Origin: JAGQVA01 sp033764335
Lineage (GTDB): Bacteria; Bacteroidota; Bacteroidia; J057
Reading direction: 5' to 3'
NCBI GenBank assembly: GCA_033764335.1
Contig: JANRJC010000017.1
Location: forward strand, 310,001-374,000
Length of the DNA stretch: 64,000 nucleotides
Below are positions 23,662 to 33,169 of this stretch, piece by piece (the stretch's first letter is position 1; every line of letters begins with the position of its first letter). The position numbers and the translations under genes were made by a program. Below the pieces are notes generated by a model, which was not told where the DNA came from, searched no databases, and saw only the letters and a list, made by a program, of their open reading frames with translations.

Positions 23662-24849
23662 AGCCTGAAAGGCGGGATATACCGAGGCCAGTACGGAAAG
23701 CGTAATTACCGTAATTGCCACAAGGATAAAATCACTCAGTTGCAACTCAATGGGGAAGGCTTTCACCCGAAAACTTTCGCCGCCATTTAACTGGATAAAA
23801 CCGAGGTATTTTTGGGCGAGGCCCGTAATGAGTGCTACAATTACCCCAAATATGCCGCCTACACCGCCTACAAGAAGGCCATCGGCTAGAAAGATTTTGC
23901 GAATCATTCCACGAGTAGCGCCCATTGATTTTAATACGGCAATGTCGCGGGTTTTTTCCAGTACAATCATTGAAAGGCTTCCTACAATATTGACTGCCGC
24001 AATCGCCAGCATGAGCACCAGAATAAGGTAACTCACATACTTTTCATTGCGCATGACTTTGTAGAGTGTCTGGTGTTGTTCATACCAGGTAAGCACTTCA
24101 AAGTCAGGGCCTACGATGGCTTCGATCTCTTTTTTCACCGGGCCTGCGCGGTCGGTATGGGTGAGCCGGAGTTCATACGCAGTAATTTCGTTTTTCAGTT
24201 CAAACAGATCACGGACAAAATAAAAGTCGGTGAGTACGTATTTTTCGTCGTATTCCTTTTGCACACTAAAATACCCGGAAGGGAATAAAAACTCTGTATT
24301 GATGGGATTGGAAATCGAGGCATCGTGAGGAATATAAGACACGCTTACCGGGCGGAAATCATTTTCCAGATCGGCGTTGAGGTTGGCAGCAATCACACTG
24401 CCCAAAACTGCCTGCGTGACCCCGCTGCGGGGTTTAAAGTCATATTCGCCTGCATAGACAAATGTGTCCACACGATTGACCGTAAGGAAATCGGCTTCGA
24501 CTCCTTTAATCGTGCCGTAAGTCTGATTGTCCACGTATTCAAGCCATACACGCCCCTCGATGGTACGGGTAAGAGCTACTACTTCGGGGTGTTCGGAGAG
24601 TTGACGGTAAAGATCGTCGGAATGTTCAAATACCTGTCCCCTTGCTGCGACAATCTTAATATCGGGGTCCATTGCGGCAAACAGCCCTTCGATAAAAGTG
24701 GTAAGGCCATTAAAAACAGAAAGAACCAGAATCAGAGCCGCTGTACCCACGCCAATACCGGCAATGGAAACCCAGGTAATAATATTAATAGCGTTGCTTG
24801 ATTTGCGGGAAAAAAGATACCGCCGGGCTATATAAAAAGGGAGGTTCAT
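23626..24849 (-). CDS. LolC/LolE-type ABC transporter permease (FtsX/MacB superfamily)
   Basis: A 407-residue inner-membrane protein. The start MNLPFYIARRYLFSRKSSNAIN, followed by a membrane helix (ISIAGIGVGTAALILVLSVF-like), is typical of LolC/E. A large periplasmic domain spans about 45-265, and three C-terminal helices follow (LILVLMLAIAAVNIVGSLSM, GLLVGGVGGIFGVIVALITG, FILVAITVITLSVLASVYPA). Together with a LolD ATPase, not present here, it would release lipoproteins to the outer membrane. Its ATG overlaps the rbfA stop by one base (TAATG), a sign of translational coupling; rbfA followed by such a permease is common in Bacteroidota. Confidence 0.88.
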   Translation of the reverse strand: MNLPFYIARRYLFSRKSSNAINIITWVSIAGIGVGTAALILVLSVFNGLTTFIEGLFAAMDPDIKIVAARGQVFEHSDDLYRQLSEHPEVVALTRTIEGRVWLEYVDNQTYGTIKGVEADFLTVNRVDTFVYAGEYDFKPRSGVTQAVLGSVIAANLNADLENDFRPVSVSYIPHDASISNPINTEFLFPSGYFSVQKEYDEKYVLTDFYFVRDLFELKNEITAYELRLTHTDRAGPVKKEIEAIVGPDFEVLTWYEQHQTLYKVMRNEKYVSYLILVLMLAIAAVNIVGSLSMIVLEKTRDIAVLKSMGATRGMIRKIFLADGLLVGGVGGIFGVIVALITGLAQKYLGFIQLNGGESFRVKAFPIELQLSDFILVAITVITLSVLASVYPAFQASRVKVIRGLRM

Positions 24850-25205
24850 TACTCTTTTCCCTCCTCCAATTCTTTGAAAATCTTGTCCATTTTAGCGGCT
24901 TCCCGAAAGGAGTCATCTTCATAAAAACGGATGTCGGGAATAATCCGGAACTTGTTTTTAATACGGGAGGCAAGCTGGCGGCGCAATTCCGGTGCGTGCT
25001 CATTCATTCGGGCGGTGACAGCCTCTAATTGATTATCGGGGAAAACGGTAATATAAATTTTGGCCATTCCTTTATCGGGTGTCAGCCGCACAACGGTAAC
25101 CGAAACAATCGTGCCCATAGTCAACGAAGAGTGGGTACGAATAATCTCGCTAAGTTCCTGTTGGATGAGTTTGGCTGATTTTTTTTGTTGAATGGACTCA
25201 GACAT
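24849..25205 (-). CDS. rbfA: Ribosome-binding factor A
   Basis: Assists late maturation of the 30S subunit near the 5' end of 16S rRNA. The start at 25205 (MSESIQQKKSAKLIQQELSE) gives 118 residues, the usual length; the frame's upstream extension would cross the divergent promoter region. The KH-like core shows SVTVVRLTPDKGMAKIYITV and the conserved RIPDIRFYEDDS-type motif (here RIIPDIRFYEDDSFREAAKM). The stop is fused to the permease start. A -7 element lies at 25244-25251. Confidence 0.93.
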   Translation of the reverse strand: MSESIQQKKSAKLIQQELSEIIRTHSSLTMGTIVSVTVVRLTPDKGMAKIYITVFPDNQLEAVTARMNEHAPELRRQLASRIKNKFRIIPDIRFYEDDSFREAAKMDKIFKELEEGKE

Positions 25206-25214
25206 ATACTTTTG
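25185..25214 (+). promoter_or_regulatory. Promoter of the ABC exporter gene
   Basis: TTG (25185-25187), 19 bases, TACTTTTG (25207-25214): a full match to the Bacteroidota promoter. The first element is inside the first codons of rbfA on the other strand. Predicted start near 25221; ATG at 25257. Confidence 0.65.
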
Positions 25215-25243
25215 TAAACATTCCCGAAAAGATATTATATCCG

Positions 25244-25251
25244 CAAAGGTA
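25244..25251 (-). promoter_or_regulatory. Possible -7 element of rbfA
   Basis: TACCTTTG on the minus strand (25251-25244) matches TAnnTTTG, 38 bases before the rbfA ATG. No TTG at the matching upstream distance. It lies face to face with the exporter promoter. Confidence 0.4.
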
Positions 25252-25256
25252 AAAGG

Positions 25257-27080
25257 ATGCATGCTTATTTCCGAATTCTTTCTTTTGGCCGCCCCTGGTT
25301 TTGGCTGGGAGGAATGGCTTTTCTGTTTTTGCTTCTTTACACCTTATTCAGTGCGGTTTCACTGGTATCGGCGATTCCTTTTCTGGAAATATTGTTTTCC
25401 CGACAGGAAATCCCTGTGCCGGAAGCTCCTTTTAATCTGCTGGATACCGGATCGCTGAAGGCTTACGGGTATTATCATCTAAGCACCTGGATGGATATTT
25501 ACGGCAGACAAACGGTGCTTTTGTACTTTTGTTTTTTTCTGTTAGGGGTAATCATTCTCAAAAACCTGGCCCGTTACCTTGCCAGTTATTGTATGGCTCC
25601 GCTGGAGTTCGGAATTATTCGCAACATACGCGACCATATTTTCAGCCATCTAACTACACTTGACCTTCCCTTTTTTTCCCGCAATAAAAAAGGCGATACC
25701 CTTAATATTCTCACCAGCGATCTCCAGATCATCATGGAATCGGTCATTAGTACCGTTCAGGGAACCCTGCGGGAGCCACTGACCATGTTAGTTTTTCTTT
25801 TCACACTAATTTTGCTTTCGTGGAAACTCACCCTTTTCACCCTGGTTGTTTTACCGATAACTGCTCTGGCGATCAACCTGATTGCGCGACCGTTAAAGCG
25901 AAAAGCCACACGCGGGCAAGAAGTACTGAGTGATCTTCTGGCGCAGAATGAAGAGTTTATATCGAGCATACGAATTGTCAAAGCTTTTCAAAAAGAAGAC
26001 TTCGAAAAGCAGCGGCACAACCGGCTGAATGAAATTTATTCCCATCTCCAGATAAGCATACGGCGGCGAACCGAACTAGCGTCTCCACTGACCGAGGTGT
26101 TGAGCATAGCCGTAGTATGTGCCATTATTTTTTTCGGGGGAACGATGATTTTGGGCGAAGAAAGCGAGTTAAAAGCCTCGGAGTTTATTGGTTTTATTGC
26201 CATTTTTTCACAATTCCTGGCCCCTATCAAAACCTTTTCCGGCATCATTTCCAAAATTTCGCGGGGAATTGCCTCTTTTGACCGGGTGGAAAAACTACTG
26301 GCTTTGCGTCCCGAAATCCAAAACCGTGAAAACCCGATCCGAAAAACCTCCTTCGATCGGGAGATCGAGTTCTCACATGTATGGTTTCGGTATGAGGAAG
26401 CCGATGTACTCAAAGACATTAATTTTGTCATACCCAAAGGCAAAACGGTAGCGATTGTAGGCCCGAGTGGTGGCGGCAAGTCCACACTGGTGGACTTGAT
26501 TCCCCGGTTTTATGACCCGGTAAGGGGGGAAATCCGGATGGATGGCATAGACATACGGGATATTGCTGTGAGCGATTTACGGGCATTTATCGGCATGGTT
26601 ACGCAGGAGGGTATTTTGTTTCACGACACCGTACTCAACAATATTGCCTACGGCCTGCCCCATCCCGACCGTAGGGCGGTGGAAGAAGCAGCCAAAATCG
26701 CCAATGCCCATGCTTTTATCACGGATTTACCGAAAGGATACGATACGATTATCGGAGAACGAGGCACACGCCTTTCCGGAGGGCAACGACAGCGCATCAG
26801 CATCGCCCGCGCCGTGCTGCGCAATCCGGCTATACTGATTCTGGATGAAGCCACTTCCAATCTCGATACGGAGTCTGAAAAGCTGGTTCAGGAGGCATTA
26901 GACCACCTTATGCACAATCGAACTTCGCTGGTGATTGCCCACCGACTTTCGACCATACTTTCAGCAGATATTATCCTGGCCATTGAAGATGGAAAAATTG
27001 TGGAAATGGGTACTCATGAGGAACTTTTGAGCCGAAACGGAGTTTATAAACGATTATTCGACCTCCAGTTTACCAATTGA
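25257..27080 (+). CDS. MsbA-like ABC exporter (fused membrane and ATPase domains)
   Basis: A 607-residue half-transporter that should act as a homodimer in the inner membrane. The first 330 residues hold the six-helix ABC exporter fold (GGMAFLFLLLYTLFSAVSLV, LYFCFFLLGVIILKNLARYL, LTMLVFLFTLILLSWKLTLF). The ATPase has Walker A VGPSGGGKST, Q loop GMVTQEGILF, signature LSGGQRQRISIARA, Walker B ILILDEATSNLD and the switch His in IAHRLSTI. Bacteroidota homologues are usually called lipid A or multidrug exporters; the substrate cannot be read from sequence. It is divergent from rbfA. Confidence 0.93.
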   Translation: MHAYFRILSFGRPWFWLGGMAFLFLLLYTLFSAVSLVSAIPFLEILFSRQEIPVPEAPFNLLDTGSLKAYGYYHLSTWMDIYGRQTVLLYFCFFLLGVIILKNLARYLASYCMAPLEFGIIRNIRDHIFSHLTTLDLPFFSRNKKGDTLNILTSDLQIIMESVISTVQGTLREPLTMLVFLFTLILLSWKLTLFTLVVLPITALAINLIARPLKRKATRGQEVLSDLLAQNEEFISSIRIVKAFQKEDFEKQRHNRLNEIYSHLQISIRRRTELASPLTEVLSIAVVCAIIFFGGTMILGEESELKASEFIGFIAIFSQFLAPIKTFSGIISKISRGIASFDRVEKLLALRPEIQNRENPIRKTSFDREIEFSHVWFRYEEADVLKDINFVIPKGKTVAIVGPSGGGKSTLVDLIPRFYDPVRGEIRMDGIDIRDIAVSDLRAFIGMVTQEGILFHDTVLNNIAYGLPHPDRRAVEEAAKIANAHAFITDLPKGYDTIIGERGTRLSGGQRQRISIARAVLRNPAILILDEATSNLDTESEKLVQEALDHLMHNRTSLVIAHRLSTILSADIILAIEDGKIVEMGTHEELLSRNGVYKRLFDLQFTN

Positions 27081-27303
27081 TCTTACACACCGATTTTTCG
27101 TATAAAATCCATCTTATATGCAAATAACTGATAGTTTCGGCTGTATCAACCCGAAAAAAATACGGTTCGAACAAATATATTACATCAGCTTCGGCGAATT
27201 TCGTACATTTACACAAGGTTAGTTATTCCATTGACTAAAATCTTTGAGACAGAAACTAATCTACACTCTCTGAGTTCCAAACTATTTCACTCTGAATGAA
27301 AAA

Positions 27304-30300
27304 ATGTTCCAAACCCTCAACTTTCATACTATGATGCAATACTTTTCCCCACTCCACCTTGATAAACCTCGTCAGTCAGGTATGTACAGAAGTTCGTTTC
27401 TTACTGTACTGTTTTTAGCTATGTGTTTGTTGGGTTCTATGTCAGCTTTTGCGGTAAATAAATCTAGCAAAGCAACCGGAGCCTGGACAGATGCAAACAA
27501 CTGGAACCCTGTAGGCGTTCCTACCGCAGCAGATGATGTAACGATCTTGTCTGGTCATACGGTTACGATGCCGTCTGTGGGTGTTGCCCTTACCGAATGT
27601 AATAATCTTACAATCGAAGCCGGTGCAATACTTACTTTTCTGAGCAGAGATCATACCACTCATGGCACGACTTCTATCAGCGGACAATTGATGGATACCC
27701 AAAATGCAGGTGCCAATATCTTTACCGGTACTGTAACGATCACCGCTACCGGCTCCTGGAATACGACCAGCGTTTCCAATGTCAATAATATCGTTTTCAG
27801 AGGTGGAATTGACTATAACGGCGTCAGTTTTATTGTCAACAAATGTACTTTCAACACCAATGATCAAACCATCAGCGGAACCAGCCCGCTCTCTTTTCCG
27901 GGTACGGTTTCCATTGGCAGCGGTATTTCGGTTACGAATAACAACTCTGCCGGGCTTACCTTTGGCCCGGTAGCCAACCTCACGGGTGTGGATGGTACCT
28001 CTACTTTTATTAACCAGACAACTTTTACTTACCAGCACAAAAACGCCCCGATGTTGATCGGTATAGCGGATTTTACGCCCGTAGGAAATACCGTCATTTA
28101 TAATCGGAATGGCATCAAACAGGCCATTTTAGGTACGACCTATTACAATCTTACCATTGCTCCGGATCCGTTGTTAAGCAATTTTAATCATGAAGCAACG
28201 GGCAATATTACGGCTACCAACTTTGAAATCCAGAACGGCGCTGAGTTTCTGATTGAAGGATTTGACCTGAATGTTACCGGCAACACCTTGATTGAGGGCA
28301 TTTTTACCGATTCCGATCTGATTGGTACCAATACTTTAAATAACCTGGAACTCGCCAATGGTGGAGACATTGACGGCAGCGGCGTTAATCATGGAACCTT
28401 CAATGTGGGAGGAACTTTTGACGTAACTGCTGGTACAGCAACGTTGAATGAAGCCATTCTGACCGTAACCGGCATCACCACCATTTCAGCCGGAGCTACC
28501 CTCATTTTAAATAGCCAGCATGGTACCAAAACCTTTGGTCAGGTGAACGTTGCCGCCACTGGTACATTTAACGTGGGAATCAATAATAATGCGACGACGG
28601 CTATATTTACCGGCCCCTTCACTAATAATGGAACCCTCAACGCTCAAAAGGGAAGTTATACCTTTCAAGATATTTTTACCAACTCCGCCACCGGTTCAAG
28701 TAATGTTCTTTCGGATGGGTTTTTCCTCTTTCAGTCTGACTTCATGAATTTTGGTACCGGAAACCTCGCCGATGGTATTTACACCTTTCAAAATACTACC
28801 ATCGGAGGAACTTCTCCCATTCTAATCAACGGCGATATATTTGTGGACGCGGGTTTTACCACAATCAACAGCAATACCGGAGGTTTTATTCTAAACGGTG
28901 TGTTGAATGGGGTTGACGTAAACTCTGTTTTCCGCAATGAGCAATCCTTTACCTACAATCCCGCGCTAAGGAATGTGCCTATGTCGGTCGGATCACTCGA
29001 TGCCTCAACGGTCGGCAACACCTTCCGTTATTCTCGTACAGGTAGTGATCAGGACATTAAAGGAACCACTTATCACCACCTCGTATTTGAAAATGGCACC
29101 GTACGCACCCTAAATGATGGCAATGTTACCGTCAATGGCAATCTGACCAACTCTATCAGTCAGGTAGGTGCTGGTATTATCACTTTTGCAGGCACAGGCG
29201 CCCAAACCCTCGCCGGAGGAGGGTCGTTCCTGAACCTTGCCGTCAACAAACCTTCTGGATCCCTGACTGTAACCAGTGATATTGTGGTGAGTACTTCACT
29301 GACCATTACCAACGGACTCGTCATCACCGGAGCTAATACTATTGACCTTGGAACCGCTGGTACGATAAGTGAAACCACTACTTCCTATGTATTCGGATTT
29401 GTCGAAGTTGAACGCAGCATGGGCGGAGGATCAGTAAATAATTTTGGAGGCATTGGTCTTACCATTACCTCTTCTCCCGGTAATCCACTTGGAGCAACGA
29501 CGGTAATACGCAATAATGCCACAGCTTTACTTTCCGGAGCCATCAATCGCTCCTTCATCGTAACTCCTACCACTAATGCCGCACTGAATGCTTCGCTTGA
29601 ATTTAATTATTTGGATGCCGATATCAACGGACTGACCGAGGCCAATTTTGTCCTGCTAAACAATACTGGCGGTGGATTTGTAAATATCGGCGGTTCCCTC
29701 AATGCAGGTGCCAACCAGATGACCCTTTCCGGTATCAGTTCATTTGGCTCGCTTACTCTCGGAGACCCCGCAAGTTTCCCGGTGGAGTGGCTCAATTTCC
29801 AGGCAGTCGCCTCACCTGTAGGAGTAGAACTCAACTGGAGCACTGCTTTTGAGCTTAACAATGACTACTTTGCTATAGAAAGATCCATAGACGGAAACTT
29901 ATTCTCGGCTATTGGCCAGGTAAAAGGAGTAGGAACTACCAGCGAAATCAGCGACTACAGCTTCACCGACCGGGATGCCTTGAATCTCAACGGTCAGGTG
30001 CTTTACTATCGCCTCAAACAAGTGGACAATAACGGACAGTTTGACTACTCCAATATCGTTGAAATCAGACTGAATTCTTCAGCTTCTCTTGAGTTGAAAG
30101 CGTTCCCCTCCCCGTTCTCCGAAGAACTGACCATCCAGCTTTTCCTCAACGACCGGTCAGGAGTCTCTAACCTTAAACTCACCGATATGAGTGGAAAAGT
30201 ATTGTGGAGCAAAATAATCGCTACCGACTCCGGAACCTACAATTTTACTGTACCTGCTTCAAATCTGGCTTCCGGTATATACACCGTGGTAGTCCAGTCC

Positions 30301-30336
30301 GGAGATACGGTAAAATACGTCCGCGTAATTAAGTAG
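27304..30336 (+). CDS. Large T9SS type A surface protein (first of a tandem pair)
   Basis: About 1010 residues; the signal peptide core is MYRSSFLTVLFLAMCLLGSM at residues 27-46, so the ATG at 27382 is an equally possible start. The mature protein opens with WTDANNWNPVGVPTAADDVT, a module often found at the head of Bacteroidota surface proteins. Long Asn/Thr/Gly-rich beta-helix-like repeats follow (patterns such as ATGNITATNFEIQNGAEFLI). A linker domain VEWLNFQAVASPVGVELNWS ... NNDYFAIERS precedes a type A sorting tail (AFPSPFSEELTIQL ... GIYTVVVQSGDTVKYVRVIK) that targets it to the type IX system. It is a paralogue of the next gene and ends in a strong terminator. Likely adhesin or matrix protein; no enzyme motif seen. 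Confidence 0.85.
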   Translation: MFQTLNFHTMMQYFSPLHLDKPRQSGMYRSSFLTVLFLAMCLLGSMSAFAVNKSSKATGAWTDANNWNPVGVPTAADDVTILSGHTVTMPSVGVALTECNNLTIEAGAILTFLSRDHTTHGTTSISGQLMDTQNAGANIFTGTVTITATGSWNTTSVSNVNNIVFRGGIDYNGVSFIVNKCTFNTNDQTISGTSPLSFPGTVSIGSGISVTNNNSAGLTFGPVANLTGVDGTSTFINQTTFTYQHKNAPMLIGIADFTPVGNTVIYNRNGIKQAILGTTYYNLTIAPDPLLSNFNHEATGNITATNFEIQNGAEFLIEGFDLNVTGNTLIEGIFTDSDLIGTNTLNNLELANGGDIDGSGVNHGTFNVGGTFDVTAGTATLNEAILTVTGITTISAGATLILNSQHGTKTFGQVNVAATGTFNVGINNNATTAIFTGPFTNNGTLNAQKGSYTFQDIFTNSATGSSNVLSDGFFLFQSDFMNFGTGNLADGIYTFQNTTIGGTSPILINGDIFVDAGFTTINSNTGGFILNGVLNGVDVNSVFRNEQSFTYNPALRNVPMSVGSLDASTVGNTFRYSRTGSDQDIKGTTYHHLVFENGTVRTLNDGNVTVNGNLTNSISQVGAGIITFAGTGAQTLAGGGSFLNLAVNKPSGSLTVTSDIVVSTSLTITNGLVITGANTIDLGTAGTISETTTSYVFGFVEVERSMGGGSVNNFGGIGLTITSSPGNPLGATTVIRNNATALLSGAINRSFIVTPTTNAALNASLEFNYLDADINGLTEANFVLLNNTGGGFVNIGGSLNAGANQMTLSGISSFGSLTLGDPASFPVEWLNFQAVASPVGVELNWSTAFELNNDYFAIERSIDGNLFSAIGQVKGVGTTSEISDYSFTDRDALNLNGQVLYYRLKQVDNNGQFDYSNIVEIRLNSSASLELKAFPSPFSEELTIQLFLNDRSGVSNLKLTDMSGKVLWSKIIATDSGTYNFTVPASNLASGIYTVVVQSGDTVKYVRVIK

Positions 30337-30395
30337 CCGCTGTTAAAGGTTGGGGTTAAAAAACCTTTACAACTCATACAGTAAAATATACCTTT

Positions 30396-30429
30396 CACCG
30401 GACAAACCTTGTCCGGTGATTGTTTTTTA
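30396..30429 (+). terminator. Terminator between the two surface-protein genes
   Basis: CACCGGACAA (30396-30405), loop ACC, TTGTCCGGTG (30409-30418): a perfect 10-bp stem followed by ATTGTTTTTTAG. It lies 60 bases after the first gene, so the second paralogue probably has its own promoter, which I could not identify in the remaining 60 bases. Confidence 0.9.
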
Positions 30430-30489
30430 GCGAGTTTAGTTCAAACTGTGAAGATTGATTTTCAACGGATTATAGTCGCCTGAAAATAT

Positions 30490-33159
30490 ATGGACACTTA
30501 TTTTACTCGTTTTTACTACCCCCTCGCTTTTGTATTCTGTCTCGTGTTCTCTCCCTACATTGCTTTTTCCGTCACCGTCGAAAGCCTGAGTACCGGCGAT
30601 TGGTTAAATCCGGCAACATGGTCAACCAATACGGTTCCGGATTCCTCCCAGAACGTCGTTATCAAAAACGGCCATACCATCACACTTCCCACAACCGGCC
30701 CCGCGTCGGCATGTTTTGACCTCACAATTGAACCGGGCGGGAAAATGACAGTGCTCAATAAAAACCTGACCATACACGGAAATACGACAATTTCAGGTAC
30801 TTTTACCGATATTGACAATGCCGGGATTAATCTTTTTAAGGGAAAGGTTACCATTACCGAAACCGGTGTCTGGAATACCCTCTTAGTGACCAGCGCACCG
30901 CGGATATTATTTACAAATGGACTGGAAAATCACGGACAGGTAAGCTTTAAACGGTGTAAATTTGGGGAAAATGATCAGACCATTTCCGGAACTTCCCCCT
31001 TGGTTTTTGAGGATAATGTTTATATCGCAGCAGGAATTAAGGTTTATAATGAGGGAACTATTTTTTTCCCGGTGGGAGATTTTTACGGAGACGATTCCAC
31101 TGCAACTTTTGTCAACAAAGGAATTTTTGAAACCCATACCGGAAACGCCCCCGTACAGGTGGCAAAAGCCGATTTTTCCGCCGAGGGAAATACCGTTATA
31201 TACAGCAAATACGGCTCGATGAAGGTGCGGGCAACTACCTATTACAACCTGGTCATTGCCACGGATTCGGCGAATGCTAATTCCAAAAGAACCCTTACAG
31301 ACGGAACCACACGAGTATTAAACCGATTGACCATTGAACCCCATGCAACCTTCCAGCCCGATGATAATAACCTCATTTCGGAAGGTTTGACGGAAATATT
31401 CGGAACTTTCTACGACAATGCACTCGCAGGCACCAATGCCCTTCACAATGTGGATTTATCGGGTGGGTTGATTGACGGCTCGGGAAATGAGTACCCGGTG
31501 ATTACGATTTCCGGAGATTTTTTTATTTCTACCGGAGATGGCAATATTGAAGAAGCAAAAATCAATTCTACCGGAAAAACTACCATTGCTGCCGGTCGTA
31601 AACTATTCCTCAATTCTCCTATTGGCGATAAAATATTCAATACCGTAGAAGTCGCCGAAGGGGGGCAGTTTGTGGATGCTTCCAGTACCGGCCTGATTTC
31701 CTTTAATGGATCCGTGGATATCGCCGGAGCAATGGCCTTGGACAAAGGCTTTCATAAGTTTGACGGTCCGGTAACGACGGTAGGCGATTCGGGCGTATTT
31801 ATTACACTTTCTTCGAAAGGTACTTTCCGGTTCAACAAAGGTATTTTCAACCATGGGCGATTTATCCTCGATGCCGATAGCTTGTGGATTCGAAAAGAAA
31901 TCGGCGGAACCGCAGAAATAGCCTTAAAAAACAGTGTTACGATTCCCGACAATGATACCCTCGTAAACTCCAATACCGGCGGATTGCGTATGAGTGGAAA
32001 CCTGAATGGCGCAGGCAACGGATCGGTTTTCCTCAACAGAGGCCTGCTGATTTACCAGCCTTCCAATACCGGTATCCCCATGCCAACCGGGAAGATGGAT
32101 GTCTGTACATATCCGGGAAATACCCTCGTTTTTGCCTCCACCAAAAAAGACCAACTTATTCCGGGCGGCTGTTATTACAATATTGGTTTTGAAAAAGGAA
32201 CCCGAAAACTGCTGGCTTCTGGCGATATTATCGTTAGTGGCAATATTTATAATTCGGTAGAACTCCGCGCCGGGGATGATATTCTCACCGCAGGATCCGT
32301 CTATCTTGTAGGCGACAGCCTGCAGGAAATCCTTGGTTGGGGAGATCCTGTATTTCCGACGATGGTCGTAGAAAAACCCTCCGGGAGCGTGACTTTGCAT
32401 CACCACATACGAATTCAGGACGGGTTGTTTATGGTTTCCGGAACAATGGACACGGACACCGCTTATGTTTTGCTTTCCGAAGCCGGAGTGATTCAGGAAT
32501 CAGAAACCGCTTATATCACCGGAAAAGTTGCCTCTCTTCGCGATATCGGCAGCGGTGCTACCCGCGAATTTGGGGGAATGGGACTGAAAGTAAAGGTTTC
32601 TTCCGGAAACTCCATGGGGCCTACTCTCGTGATCCGAACAACCGGCTCCGCGTATGAACCCGGGCAAATTGACCGCTATTTTGAAGTTTTCCCCACCAAC
32701 AATACCAACCTCGGAGCAGAAGTAGAATTTACCTATATGGAACACGAGCTTTCCGGAGCCGTGGAAGAAGATTTGGTAATGGAAACAAAAGTTGGACAAA
32801 ACTACTTTGAGGAGTTGGGAGGCCGCGTGCTTACCAAAAGTAATATTGTGCGGAAAACCAATATTGATGAATTTGGTGTAATTGCCCTTCGCGCCTCAAG
32901 CCTCGCGGTAAACGCTTATCCTTCGCCTTTTTTCGATGGCAACCTGACCATTGAATATGTAGTGGATGAAACTCAGATCGTGGACATACGAATCATGGAT
33001 ACCGCAGGCCGTACCTTTGTAAAACAACGGGTACTGGCTGAAGCCGGAAAAAATCAATTCACCGTTTCGGATATGAACCTCGCCGCCGGAATTTATTTTG
33101 TGCGTATCGGAGGCCTTACTCAAAGAGGTTATGCAAAAATCGTAAAGCGAACCCTCTGA
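30490..33159 (+). CDS. Large T9SS type A surface protein (second of a tandem pair)
   Basis: An 889-residue paralogue of the preceding gene. The signal segment is FYYPLAFVFCLVFSPYIAFS. The head module WLNPATWSTNTVPDSSQNVV and the following GHTITLPTTGPASACFDLTI align with the first protein. Both also share a DQTISGTSP motif near residue 160-200 and a GNTVIY...TTYYNLVIA motif. Internal beta-helix-like repeats continue to about residue 790. The fibronectin-like linker of the first paralogue is missing; instead the type A sorting tail follows directly (NAYPSPFFDGNLTIEYVV ... GIYFVRIGGLTQRGYAKIVK). Function is unknown; surface localisation is inferred from the tail. Confidence 0.85.
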   Translation: MDTYFTRFYYPLAFVFCLVFSPYIAFSVTVESLSTGDWLNPATWSTNTVPDSSQNVVIKNGHTITLPTTGPASACFDLTIEPGGKMTVLNKNLTIHGNTTISGTFTDIDNAGINLFKGKVTITETGVWNTLLVTSAPRILFTNGLENHGQVSFKRCKFGENDQTISGTSPLVFEDNVYIAAGIKVYNEGTIFFPVGDFYGDDSTATFVNKGIFETHTGNAPVQVAKADFSAEGNTVIYSKYGSMKVRATTYYNLVIATDSANANSKRTLTDGTTRVLNRLTIEPHATFQPDDNNLISEGLTEIFGTFYDNALAGTNALHNVDLSGGLIDGSGNEYPVITISGDFFISTGDGNIEEAKINSTGKTTIAAGRKLFLNSPIGDKIFNTVEVAEGGQFVDASSTGLISFNGSVDIAGAMALDKGFHKFDGPVTTVGDSGVFITLSSKGTFRFNKGIFNHGRFILDADSLWIRKEIGGTAEIALKNSVTIPDNDTLVNSNTGGLRMSGNLNGAGNGSVFLNRGLLIYQPSNTGIPMPTGKMDVCTYPGNTLVFASTKKDQLIPGGCYYNIGFEKGTRKLLASGDIIVSGNIYNSVELRAGDDILTAGSVYLVGDSLQEILGWGDPVFPTMVVEKPSGSVTLHHHIRIQDGLFMVSGTMDTDTAYVLLSEAGVIQESETAYITGKVASLRDIGSGATREFGGMGLKVKVSSGNSMGPTLVIRTTGSAYEPGQIDRYFEVFPTNNTNLGAEVEFTYMEHELSGAVEEDLVMETKVGQNYFEELGGRVLTKSNIVRKTNIDEFGVIALRASSLAVNAYPSPFFDGNLTIEYVVDETQIVDIRIMDTAGRTFVKQRVLAEAGKNQFTVSDMNLAAGIYFVRIGGLTQRGYAKIVKRTL

Positions 33160-33169
33160 TTCGGAACAA

